A stretch of 64,000 nt of DNA from Mucilaginibacter rigui. Lineage in GTDB: Bacteria; Bacteroidota; Bacteroidia; Sphingobacteriales; Sphingobacteriaceae. The stretch lies in the NCBI RefSeq assembly GCF_014773275.1, contig NZ_JACWMW010000002.1:744001-808000 (forward strand). The letters run 5' to 3'. This document shows positions 28,175 through 35,467 of this stretch, piece by piece (the stretch's first letter is position 1; each line of letters opens with the position of its first letter). The notes under the pieces were generated by a model. It was not told the DNA's origin and made no database searches. It saw only the letters and a list, made by a program, of their open reading frames with translations. The translations under genes were made by a program, and so were the position numbers.

Positions 28175-30268
28175 ATGAGAATTGAAGGTTATAAGGATAT
28201 CGTATTATCAATAGAAGAATTGGTAGAACTAAGCGAAGGTAATTTATCGGCGAAAAATATTAAGTTTTATTGTCATCGCGCCGCCGCCAAGCAAAACAGT
28301 ACTGTATGGTTAAGCCAGCCCGACCCAACAGACGGGCGCAAAATACTTATTAGCTATAAGAGTATCCCAAAAACTACTATAGAGAAGTACGGCCTACCGA
28401 GTATAGATACATTAAAGGAGTTGGTAAGGCAAGAACGTGCATTGGAGCAAGAAGGCCAAAAACAATTGACCTTAGAGTTTGCGCAAGGCCGTTTACAGGA
28501 TTGCATTAACCATGCTTTAAACGAGGATTTTGTTAAGTATTGTAAGGTATATGATAAGCTGTTTCCTAAATATAAAGACAGGTCAAAAGTATTGCTATTT
28601 GCTAAAACCCACTCCGTTTTGCAGTGCTGCATTGATCTTAAACCACGTTACACCATTGCCGAACTGCATAGCGCATATTTAAGAGCGCCGGGCATTAAAA
28701 TAACGCTTAAAAATCAACTCAAATTCGGCCAGCGGCTTAAGGAATGGCAAACAAGCCCTATACAATTAATCCATAAGGCTAAAGGCAAGCCCAAAACCGA
28801 GATACGCAAAATGAGCGATTGGCATATAGCCGTAATACGCGACTTGTATGCTCACCCAAACAAGCTAACTAACAGGATTATACACAACATGTTAACCGAC
28901 GAGTGTTTACAGCAAGGTAAAACGGTTGTATCACTCGGTAGCGTGGAGAAATACCTGGCAAGGCCGGAAGTTAAAAACGCTCTATCAATCAGCCGCGATA
29001 AAGATTATTACCGCCGTGTAGTGCAACCCTACACCCGCCGCAAAGCGCCGCTTTATGCAGGTGATTTGTATTACGCCGATGGCTCACCAATACAAATGAC
29101 CTGCCTTAACGAAGCGCAAAACAAGGAAATACGGCTAAATCTGTTTGTCGTTATGGACGTAAACAGCAAAAAAATAGTTGGTTTTGACCTGGCCGAAAGT
29201 GAAGATAAATTTAACTGGATGGCAGCCTTTAAAATGGCCTTTGGCGTACAAATGCTATTGCCGTTTGAAGTAATGTATGATAATGCCAGCGCGACTAAAA
29301 CGGCAGAATTTAAGGCTTTAAAAGAGGCTTTAATGTTAAAGGGCTGCACACTTAACCCTACTACTAAAGGCGAACCAAAGCAAAAGGCCGATGTAGAACG
29401 ATGGTTTAACACGTTCCAAAGTGAGTATCAACGCTGTGTTGACGGCTATATCGGTGAGGGCATACGGTCAAAGCGCCAAAACGGCCATACCGATGTTGAA
29501 CACTTAGCATACCTGCGCAAAACAAAAGGAGTGCCGACAAAAAGCGAAACCATTGAAATTATATCGCAACTGATAGCAGCCTATAATGCTAATGGCCGCG
29601 AAAAGAAAGTATCACCTAACCAAAAATTTGCGGAAAGTGAGCGGCCAAACGTGGTGCCGATTGATGCAGCCGATTTAGCATTATTATTTAACCATAGCCG
29701 CAAAATAAAGGTTAGCAATAGCGAAGTAAAATTGACCATACGGCATAATGAATATTACTATGAAGTATATGAGCATACCGCCGCTTTAAAAATTGATGGT
29801 ACTTCTGTAATGGTTTACTACGATGAAACCGACCTTTCAGGAGTACACATTTGCGACCTTGACGGTGGTTACCTATGCTATTGCAGGCAAAAAGTGCAAT
29901 TCCATAAAGCTAAAGCCAATCAAACCGAGGCTGATGTGCATCAAATCATCAAGCAAACAAAGCACAATGAGGCTAAAAAGAATGTTGCCAAAGGCATAAA
30001 TAACGAATTGGTAGCGCCGTTAGCTGGCTTAGAACTGCAAACCTTAAATCCGCTGAATGCCGCTTTAAAGGATAGCCGCAACGATGCAGAAACGCAAGCT
30101 TATCTAAACTGGGTACAACAGGCAACAGGTATAAAATTTACTGACAAAATAGGCAATGTTGATTTTAACGACCGACCAAACCCAAACAAAAAAACCAAAA
30201 CCATACAGGAAAAGCACGCTAAAAAGAACATAGTAGCGGCAACATTAACAGTAATTGAGAGGCCATAA
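28175..30268 (+). CDS. MuA-type DDE transposase
   Basis: The 697-residue protein has an N-terminal Mu-type DNA-binding region (about 1-200), an rve/RNase-H-like catalytic core and a C-terminal Mu-transposase beta domain. The catalytic triad is D302 ('YYADGSP'), D369 ('MYDNASAT') and E408 ('ADVERWF'). The 67-residue D-D spacing equals that recalled for MuA (D269/D336). 'RIIHNMLTDECLQQGKTVVSLGSVEKYL' just before the core fits the domain that precedes it in this family. The C-terminus (about 600-697) should contact MuB and the host ClpX. The ORF is intact, so the element may still be transposition-competent. Confidence 0.95.
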   Translation: MRIEGYKDIVLSIEELVELSEGNLSAKNIKFYCHRAAAKQNSTVWLSQPDPTDGRKILISYKSIPKTTIEKYGLPSIDTLKELVRQERALEQEGQKQLTLEFAQGRLQDCINHALNEDFVKYCKVYDKLFPKYKDRSKVLLFAKTHSVLQCCIDLKPRYTIAELHSAYLRAPGIKITLKNQLKFGQRLKEWQTSPIQLIHKAKGKPKTEIRKMSDWHIAVIRDLYAHPNKLTNRIIHNMLTDECLQQGKTVVSLGSVEKYLARPEVKNALSISRDKDYYRRVVQPYTRRKAPLYAGDLYYADGSPIQMTCLNEAQNKEIRLNLFVVMDVNSKKIVGFDLAESEDKFNWMAAFKMAFGVQMLLPFEVMYDNASATKTAEFKALKEALMLKGCTLNPTTKGEPKQKADVERWFNTFQSEYQRCVDGYIGEGIRSKRQNGHTDVEHLAYLRKTKGVPTKSETIEIISQLIAAYNANGREKKVSPNQKFAESERPNVVPIDAADLALLFNHSRKIKVSNSEVKLTIRHNEYYYEVYEHTAALKIDGTSVMVYYDETDLSGVHICDLDGGYLCYCRQKVQFHKAKANQTEADVHQIIKQTKHNEAKKNVAKGINNELVAPLAGLELQTLNPLNAALKDSRNDAETQAYLNWVQQATGIKFTDKIGNVDFNDRPNPNKKTKTIQEKHAKKNIVAATLTVIERP

Positions 30269-30352
30269 GAAAGCCGTTAAGCCTGCCAGCTTAACGGCCA
30301 TTTAAAAGGCTTTTAACAACCATTTAAAACTAATTTAAAATCTATTTCAAAG

Positions 30353-31183
30353 ATGCAAAAAGAAACCCTGATTGAACAAGCCCGCAAGTTAATAAATGAC
30401 TTTACGGGTATCAAAAAAGTTAGCAAGGCTGATCTTGCTAAAAAGCTAAACATTAGCGATGCTGTGCTAACTTTTATTAAGCAAGGACAGGCCGAAAAAC
30501 TTTCGGTAGAAATGCTGAATAGCATTATCGCCCAATTACAGCCCGGTAGTGGCTTTAATTTGGTTGGAACCTCTAACTATAACAGCATACAAAACATTTG
30601 CCTCAAAACGCAGAACAGCCGCCAACTGAACGTAGTAATAGGTTATACCGGCGCAGGTAAAAGCGTTGCCCTAAATGACTATTACCGTAGTAAAGAAAGG
30701 GTGTACTATATGGTTTGTAAGAACTCTATGAACCGCCGCCAATTCCTGTGCGCTATCCTCGCTGAAATGGGTGTAAATTTTATGGGTAACGTTTACGATA
30801 TGGTTAACAAAATCGTTGACTTGCTAAATGAACAGCCTAATACGTTGCTGATAATTGATGAAGCTGGCAAGGTTAGCACCAATGTAATATTAGACCTCCA
30901 CGACATACGCAACGCAACCATGTACAGCGCTGGTATTTTATTGGCCGGATGCGAGTATTTTCAAACCAATATAGAAAAAGCGGTTACCAAAGAGAAAATT
31001 GGTTACCCCGAGTTTCATAGCCGGGTCACTAATTGGAATGTACTTAACAGACCTACCAAAGCCGAGGTAACAGCCATTTGCCAGGCAAACGGATTGACAG
31101 ATGAAGCCACTATAAAAGAGTTGCACCGCATCCCTAATTACAGGCTTTTATATAACGCAATCACTAACGAAACCGATAATTAA
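30353..31183 (+). CDS. MuB-type AAA+ ATPase, target selection protein
   Basis: The 276-residue protein has an N-terminal HTH ('VSKADLAKKLNISDAVLTFIKQGQ', about 23-46) and an AAA+ ATPase domain. Walker A is GYTGAGKS (97-104) and Walker B is LLIIDE, with D169. MuB binds target DNA with ATP, activates the transposase and gives target immunity. It is 84 bp downstream of the transposase, in the same order as in Mu. It is intact. Confidence 0.93.
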   Translation: MQKETLIEQARKLINDFTGIKKVSKADLAKKLNISDAVLTFIKQGQAEKLSVEMLNSIIAQLQPGSGFNLVGTSNYNSIQNICLKTQNSRQLNVVIGYTGAGKSVALNDYYRSKERVYYMVCKNSMNRRQFLCAILAEMGVNFMGNVYDMVNKIVDLLNEQPNTLLIIDEAGKVSTNVILDLHDIRNATMYSAGILLAGCEYFQTNIEKAVTKEKIGYPEFHSRVTNWNVLNRPTKAEVTAICQANGLTDEATIKELHRIPNYRLLYNAITNETDN

Positions 31184-31190
31184 TTTAACC

Positions 31191-31661
31191 ATGAGCGAAG
31201 CAAATAACATTATAAAAACAAAAGCCTATTACGCCGATCTAAGGCATCAGGCGGCAGTGCTATACATTAAGGATGGATTATCAGCCAAAGAGATTAGAAG
31301 TCGCTTAGGCGTAGCAGAACAATCAATAGCAAGGTGGCGCGATGCGGGTAGATGGAATGAACTAAGGCCGGATATGCTTAAGGCTAAGGAATATAAGTCA
31401 GCGCATCTATACATAGTTGAGGGGCTTACACCCGGCCAAATAGCCATGAAATTAAGCATTAGCGAAGTGACCGTAAACTATTGGATAACGATTAACCGAT
31501 GGGATATTGTTAAACAAGTGCCTGAAATGCTGGATGCCGCCGCCGAGAATGTTAATCGCTTTTGCGAACATTTTAAAAAACACTTTCCGCACCTGGGCGC
31601 TGAAATTGAAGTGTCCCGCCAAGGATATATAAAGCGAAAGATCAAACAAACAAAACCTTAA
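31191..31661 (+). CDS. Protein with two tandem helix-turn-helix repeats
   Basis: In this 156-residue product two similar units, 'YIKDGLSAKEIRSRLGVAEQSIARWRDAGRW' (about 25-55) and 'YIVEGLTPGQIAMKLSISEVTVNYWITINRW' (about 70-100), resemble the gpP-like HTH found at the start of phage terminase subunits. A basic C-terminal tail follows. It may be a small-terminase-like DNA binder or an early regulator. No ATPase motif is present. It starts 7 bp after the MuB-type gene, so it belongs to the early operon. Confidence 0.7.
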   Translation: MSEANNIIKTKAYYADLRHQAAVLYIKDGLSAKEIRSRLGVAEQSIARWRDAGRWNELRPDMLKAKEYKSAHLYIVEGLTPGQIAMKLSISEVTVNYWITINRWDIVKQVPEMLDAAAENVNRFCEHFKKHFPHLGAEIEVSRQGYIKRKIKQTKP

Positions 31662-31665
31662 ACCA

Positions 31666-32088
31666 ATGAACCAACAAATAAACGATTTTACGAATATACT
31701 TACCTATGCACATGAAGCATGCAGTAAGTACGAACTTAACGAGATTGATAGCGAAGTTTTACTATTCGCTATTGCCGACGATATGAATTGCATGGCATAC
31801 GAGGTTATGACAAATGCCGGGTACAATGTCAATAAGCTTAAAAAAGTATTACGGGAACGCTTTAAAATCAACAAGCCTGAAACCTATATAGCTGGCAGTC
31901 CTTTTAGCGTGTCTGTAGAGGGTTTAATTGCCCTACATGCCTTACACTATGGCGGCAGGCCGTTAACGACTATTACCATGTTAAAAACGATCATACGCAA
32001 TGATAACACGGCGGCAGCGCGGTTGCTTCGCGCCGAATGTATATCACTCAATTACAATAACGAATTAACTTATAAACCATTAATCTAA
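31666..32088 (+). CDS. Stand-alone Clp N-domain-like protein
   Basis: The 140-residue protein appears to contain two Clp_N-type helical repeats. The first is 'EIDSEVLLFAIADDMNCMAYEVMTNAGYNVNKLKKVLRE' (about 25-63). The second is 'SVEGLIALHALHYGGRPLTTITMLKTIIRNDNTAAARLLRAECIS' (about 81-125). In ClpA/ClpC the same pattern (hEHLLLALL...a..LL...gvd...L...l) forms the N-terminal substrate/adaptor-binding domain. No ATPase module is attached. This is by-eye similarity only. Because Mu relies on host Clp proteins for repressor turnover and transpososome remodelling, a modulator of Clp is a reasonable guess. Confidence 0.55.
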   Translation: MNQQINDFTNILTYAHEACSKYELNEIDSEVLLFAIADDMNCMAYEVMTNAGYNVNKLKKVLRERFKINKPETYIAGSPFSVSVEGLIALHALHYGGRPLTTITMLKTIIRNDNTAAARLLRAECISLNYNNELTYKPLI

Positions 32089-32095
32089 TCACGCT

Positions 32096-32560
32096 ATGCA
32101 GTTTGCCACAAAACAACAAATAACAAAAATACACGTGCTTTTAGCTAACACCGGGTTTATGGATAGTAAAGCTGATATTATCTATGGATTGACAGATGGC
32201 CGCACGGAAAGCACCAAAGAATTAACGATTGATGAAGCGCGCCGCCTTATCACCAGCTTGGCTAATTGCGACCCAAAGGAGCGACAAAAGCGACTTGTGT
32301 TTTCGTTGGCTTACCAAGCCGGTATCATATACGGCGAAACCTCCGACGATAAAAAAATAAATGCCGCAAAATTAAACCTGTTTTTAAAAGAACGGGGCGC
32401 AATTAAAAAGGAGCTTAACCAAATGACATTAGACGAGCTTGTTAAAACACACCGGCAGTTTGAGGCTATTGTCAGGAATAACACAAAGGCCGGCGACAAA
32501 AAGGCGGCTAACAAATTAGTAAATAACCTATTAGGCGAACTTGATATTAAAGTATTATAA
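32096..32560 (+). CDS. GemA/Gp16-like protein (DUF1018)
   Basis: The 154-residue protein begins 'KQQITKIHVLLANTGFMDSKADIIYGLTDGRTESTKELTIDEARRLITSL', the signature of the Mu Gp16/GemA family. Mu GemA lies in the semi-essential early region and alters host gene expression and DNA supercoiling. The C-terminal helices contain a Lys-rich stretch ('NNTKAGDKKAANKLVNNLLGEL'). It is in the early operon. Confidence 0.85.
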   Translation: MQFATKQQITKIHVLLANTGFMDSKADIIYGLTDGRTESTKELTIDEARRLITSLANCDPKERQKRLVFSLAYQAGIIYGETSDDKKINAAKLNLFLKERGAIKKELNQMTLDELVKTHRQFEAIVRNNTKAGDKKAANKLVNNLLGELDIKVL

Positions 32561-32562
32561 TT

Positions 32563-32781
32563 ATGAATGCAAATACAAACAGTGTAGCCGAAATGGTTGA
32601 GCACTTTAAACAATATATCACAGGCGGTATAGACCCGGTGATAGCGCGAAAAGCGTTAACGCAATTATATGTAAACTACACGCGCTCACTTGTGCGCCAA
32701 CCCGATCAAATCACTAATGCAACAGAAGATCAGCTGTATGTTTTAGCTGAATTTATAGAGATTTTGGACGGTGGATATTAA
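32563..32781 (+). CDS. Small unknown protein of the early operon
   Basis: This is a 72-residue, probably all-helical protein with no recognised domain. It starts 2 bp after the GemA stop, so it is probably translated with it. It is the last gene before the early terminator. Confidence 0.6.
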   Translation: MNANTNSVAEMVEHFKQYITGGIDPVIARKALTQLYVNYTRSLVRQPDQITNATEDQLYVLAEFIEILDGGY

Positions 32782-32813
32782 CTAAGCCGTGCGCTAACCA
32801 ACTTAAAACCTAT

Positions 32814-32849
32814 AAAAAAGGCCTTTACAATAGTGTAAAGGCCTTTTTT
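32814..32849 (+). terminator. Strong terminator of the early operon
   Basis: A perfect 16-bp stem (AAAAAAGGCCTTTACA with TGTAAAGGCCTTTTTT) with an ATAG loop and T-run. It ends the early transcript 33 bp after the last early stop codon. Confidence 0.92.
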
Positions 32850-32863
32850 ATAGAATTAACACC

Positions 32864-33106
32864 CCTGTTTTTTGCACTTACCCCCCTACGTTCGCGGTGT
32901 TTATTTGTCGTTACCTAACGAATTATAGGTATTAAATAGTGCAGTTACCCCGGCACTTTTAGCAACACTTTCAGCAACAACAACCCGAGTTTATCCAAAT
33001 ACCCCTTTTGTGCCAATTTAAAAGGAGGTCATTAGTATAGTCTTTTTAAAGCCACAAACGTGCAAAAAAAGTGCTTGAAGCATGGGGGGTAAGTGCAAAA
33101 AACAGG
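32864..33106. repeat. 243-bp non-coding block bounded by a perfect 23-bp inverted repeat
   Basis: Arms 32864-32886 and 33084-33106 are exact inverse complements (outer CCTG...CAGG, inner C6/G6 runs) around 197 bp without a gene. The right arm and its flank contain ATGGGGGGTA (33082-33091) and GTGCAAAAAA (33093-33102), words also present at the left tip of the element (26953-26962; 27009-27017). Another GTGCAAAAAA is at 33060-33069. The block lies almost at the centre of the element (33261). It could be a nested MITE, a leftover end, a structured RNA, or a protein-binding site like Mu's central gyrase site. Confidence 0.75.
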
Positions 33107-33268
33107 CCTCAAAACGCCACTTTAGGCACTCGGAAAATCAATCAATTTTAAGTTATAATAAACTGATAAACAGTTAATTAGCTCTAATTTTCATAACTAT
33201 TTTTTGTTGTAAAAATGGCGCGAAGTAGCTTTACAAGCTACTTGATATTCACAAGCAAATAATATGAT
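33107..33268 (+). promoter_or_regulatory. Upstream region of the late-like genes with a palindrome
   Basis: AAGTAGCT (33223-33230) and AGCTACTT (33236-33243) form an 8-bp inverted repeat with a 5-nt centre, 25 bases before the protease start. It could be an operator or a leader hairpin. The upstream 110 bases are A/T-rich. No consensus promoter fits exactly. Confidence 0.45.
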
Positions 33269-34270
33269 ATGATTAAAAGCACAAAACGATTTATTTTAAC
33301 TACCGATGCCGTCAATTCGTACAGCTTTCGTGTTTTAACGGCGGGCATAGACTTAACCCAATTCAAAAGCAACCCGCTTATGTTGTGGATGCACCGCCGT
33401 GCAAATGGCAGCAGCCGGGATGAGGTTTTGCCATTGGGCTATTGGGATGATCTGCAAGTAACCGAAAACAGCATTTCCGGTGTACCCGTGTTTGATGATT
33501 CCGACCTTTTCGCAATGTCTATTTACAACAAGGTTGAGAACGGCACGATTAAAATGGCAAGTGCCGGATTGAAGCCGGTGGAGTGGAATGATAGCCAGCA
33601 ATACAAACTGCCCGGTCAAACAGCGGCCACACTAATGCGCTCAATTATGGAGGAGGTAAGTTTGTGCGATATTGGCGCAAACTCGGATGCAATAGCGGTA
33701 ACGCTGTATAGCAACAATGGCGGCGTAATTCAGCTATCAACACTGGGAGCGCTTAATGATCCTTACATTTTAAAGCTTGCCGCTAAAAGCTGGGAAGAGC
33801 TTGATAAGGCGGGCGAAATGAAAGCCCTTAAAGCCGCCGCACCCGATATGTACGCTAAAAAGTTCCATGAACGATTTGGAAAATATCCTGATGGATACAC
33901 TGCCCCTGCTAATTTATCAATGGATAGCAACGGCCATACACCCCGTGCTTTATTTCTTGCTGCTAAAAGTTGGGATGAACTTCACAGATCAACAGACCTT
34001 GCTGAACTTAAACGGCTTTCAGTTGACTTGTATAACCACAAATTTTATGAGCATTTTGGTGAGATGCCGAAAAGTGTAACCCGGTCAACAAAAACGGTGC
34101 TTTCACACTCCGTAAGCCAAACCCTCACCTTATCACAAATCTTAGACCTTGATTGTAAAAGCTGGGATGAACTTGACCGCTCAAACGAATTGCTACAATT
34201 TAAACAGGCAGCCCCGCAATTATTTGCATCTAAATTTTTTAATCGCTTCGGTAAAATGCCAAGCAACTAA
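33269..34270 (+). CDS. Prohead-protease-like protein with three C-terminal repeats
   Basis: Residues 1-150 of 333 resemble HK97/Mu-type prohead serine proteases. 'FKSNPLMLWMH' supplies a candidate catalytic His (H42), 'LPLGYWDDLQV' follows, and 'GTIKMASAGLKPVEW' supplies a candidate Ser (S98). The C-terminal half has three copies of an about 39-residue unit (169-207, 229-267, 292-331), with core K-S-W-(D/E)-E-L, then K..(A/S)..(L/M)(Y/F)..KF..(R/H)FG.(M/Y)P. Such repeats are unusual for a prohead protease and may be a scaffold or binding module. The expected neighbouring major capsid gene is absent. Confidence 0.65.
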   Translation: MIKSTKRFILTTDAVNSYSFRVLTAGIDLTQFKSNPLMLWMHRRANGSSRDEVLPLGYWDDLQVTENSISGVPVFDDSDLFAMSIYNKVENGTIKMASAGLKPVEWNDSQQYKLPGQTAATLMRSIMEEVSLCDIGANSDAIAVTLYSNNGGVIQLSTLGALNDPYILKLAAKSWEELDKAGEMKALKAAAPDMYAKKFHERFGKYPDGYTAPANLSMDSNGHTPRALFLAAKSWDELHRSTDLAELKRLSVDLYNHKFYEHFGEMPKSVTRSTKTVLSHSVSQTLTLSQILDLDCKSWDELDRSNELLQFKQAAPQLFASKFFNRFGKMPSN

Positions 34271-34300
34271 CCTTAAATATTAACTTTTAAAACAATCAAA

Positions 34301-34975
34301 ATGCCACCAGTATTAATTTACACAGACACACAAAAAGCCACAGAAGAAAAAGCGTATTTAACCACCGTTATACCTTTTCTGCAAAGCGCCTACAATGCTA
34401 TTTTAGGCTTACAGTTAACCGCAACATTAGCGGAACTTGAAAGCCTGTTTAACAGTATTTCACGTAACCCACAAGGCACAGATCATTTAGAGCAGCTTGC
34501 CAAATCTTTTGTAAAAAACAAGTTAGTTATCAAAGCCGGTAGCCAAGATTATAACGGCGTGCCGATAAGCGCACAAAAGATTGCCGATATGATAGACGTG
34601 CCTAACGTATCTACATTGGTTAGCGCTTTAGATGGTTACTTCCACGCCCGTAGAAGTGCAGGCTTTGGTATTCGTTTTACCTTGCTGGATTTGGTTGATG
34701 ATGTTATCAGCAAGAAAGGAACGGCTGATGCCTCAATAACCACCGAGTACACATACTATTCAAAAAATGATTATGGTGCAGCCCTGGCAACACAACTATT
34801 TACCATGTGCGATGCTATGAACCAATTAGAGGCTCTTGATACAAGCGCATTAAGCCTTAAAGTAGGCGGACTAAAACAGGATGGTATTTTTAAAGGTGTT
34901 GAGTTTATAAACAACACCTGGAGACCAAGTCTGTATTTTATCAGGGAGCGCGAAGCGCAAAAACCAAACGCATAA
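34301..34975 (+). CDS. Unknown phage protein between the protease and tape-measure-like genes
   Basis: The 224-residue, soluble, mixed alpha/beta protein has no motif I recognise. 'VLIYTDTQKATEEKAYL' begins the protein, and 'GIFKGVEFINNTWRPSLYFIREREAQ' ends it. It is too short and not similar enough to call a major capsid protein. It ends 3 bp before the next start, so it is cotranscribed with it. Confidence 0.6.
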   Translation: MPPVLIYTDTQKATEEKAYLTTVIPFLQSAYNAILGLQLTATLAELESLFNSISRNPQGTDHLEQLAKSFVKNKLVIKAGSQDYNGVPISAQKIADMIDVPNVSTLVSALDGYFHARRSAGFGIRFTLLDLVDDVISKKGTADASITTEYTYYSKNDYGAALATQLFTMCDAMNQLEALDTSALSLKVGGLKQDGIFKGVEFINNTWRPSLYFIREREAQKPNA

Positions 34976-34978
34976 CCT

Positions 34979-35464
34979 ATGAGAGATTTAAAAACCGAAA
35001 CGGTTAATGCCGATTTAGAGCAGCGCGATACTGAAACAATATTAGATAAGGGGTTGCCAATAAAATTGCGCACCCCCTTGCTTTTAAGATTGTTCATGAA
35101 AAATCATTTTGTATTAGTATTGACTAATCCGGCAGGTGCTGCTTACACACAAATTCTAACCTATTATTTAAGTATGGAGCTAACGAGTAAGGATGGTTAC
35201 CATACCGATTTTAACAGCCTGCTTACTGTGCAGGCCAAGCACCGTAAAAAAGTATATCGAGCATTTGCATGCGGGTTGCTTAATAGTCGTTTGTTGCGTT
35301 GGTTGCTTACCAAACCGCTTGCGTGGATGCTGGATAATTCATTGCCATATAAAGCCGCTTGCCGTGTTTTTGAATTATTGGTACTACATGGCGGTATTGA
35401 TGATTTTATACAGGTTATAGGTTTGGGCGCAAGAATGAACTTGGTATCAAAAAAGGAGGGCTAA
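34979..35464 (+). CDS. Unknown phage protein directly upstream of the tape-measure-like gene
   Basis: The 161-residue, helical, Leu/Arg-rich protein is without a named domain. In tailed phages the slot just before the tape measure gene usually holds tail assembly chaperones, so that role is possible by position only. It ends 3 bp before the next start. Confidence 0.55.
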   Translation: MRDLKTETVNADLEQRDTETILDKGLPIKLRTPLLLRLFMKNHFVLVLTNPAGAAYTQILTYYLSMELTSKDGYHTDFNSLLTVQAKHRKKVYRAFACGLLNSRLLRWLLTKPLAWMLDNSLPYKAACRVFELLVLHGGIDDFIQVIGLGARMNLVSKKEG

Positions 35465-35467
35465 AAG

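Noticed and set aside
32887-33083. A CRISPR array or hidden gene in the central non-coding block
   Set aside because: No regularly spaced direct repeats and no open frame of useful length; only the inverted 23-bp arms stand out.
34301-34975. Major capsid protein
   Set aside because: It follows the protease as a capsid gene would, but it is only 224 residues long and shows no capsid-like features I can see.
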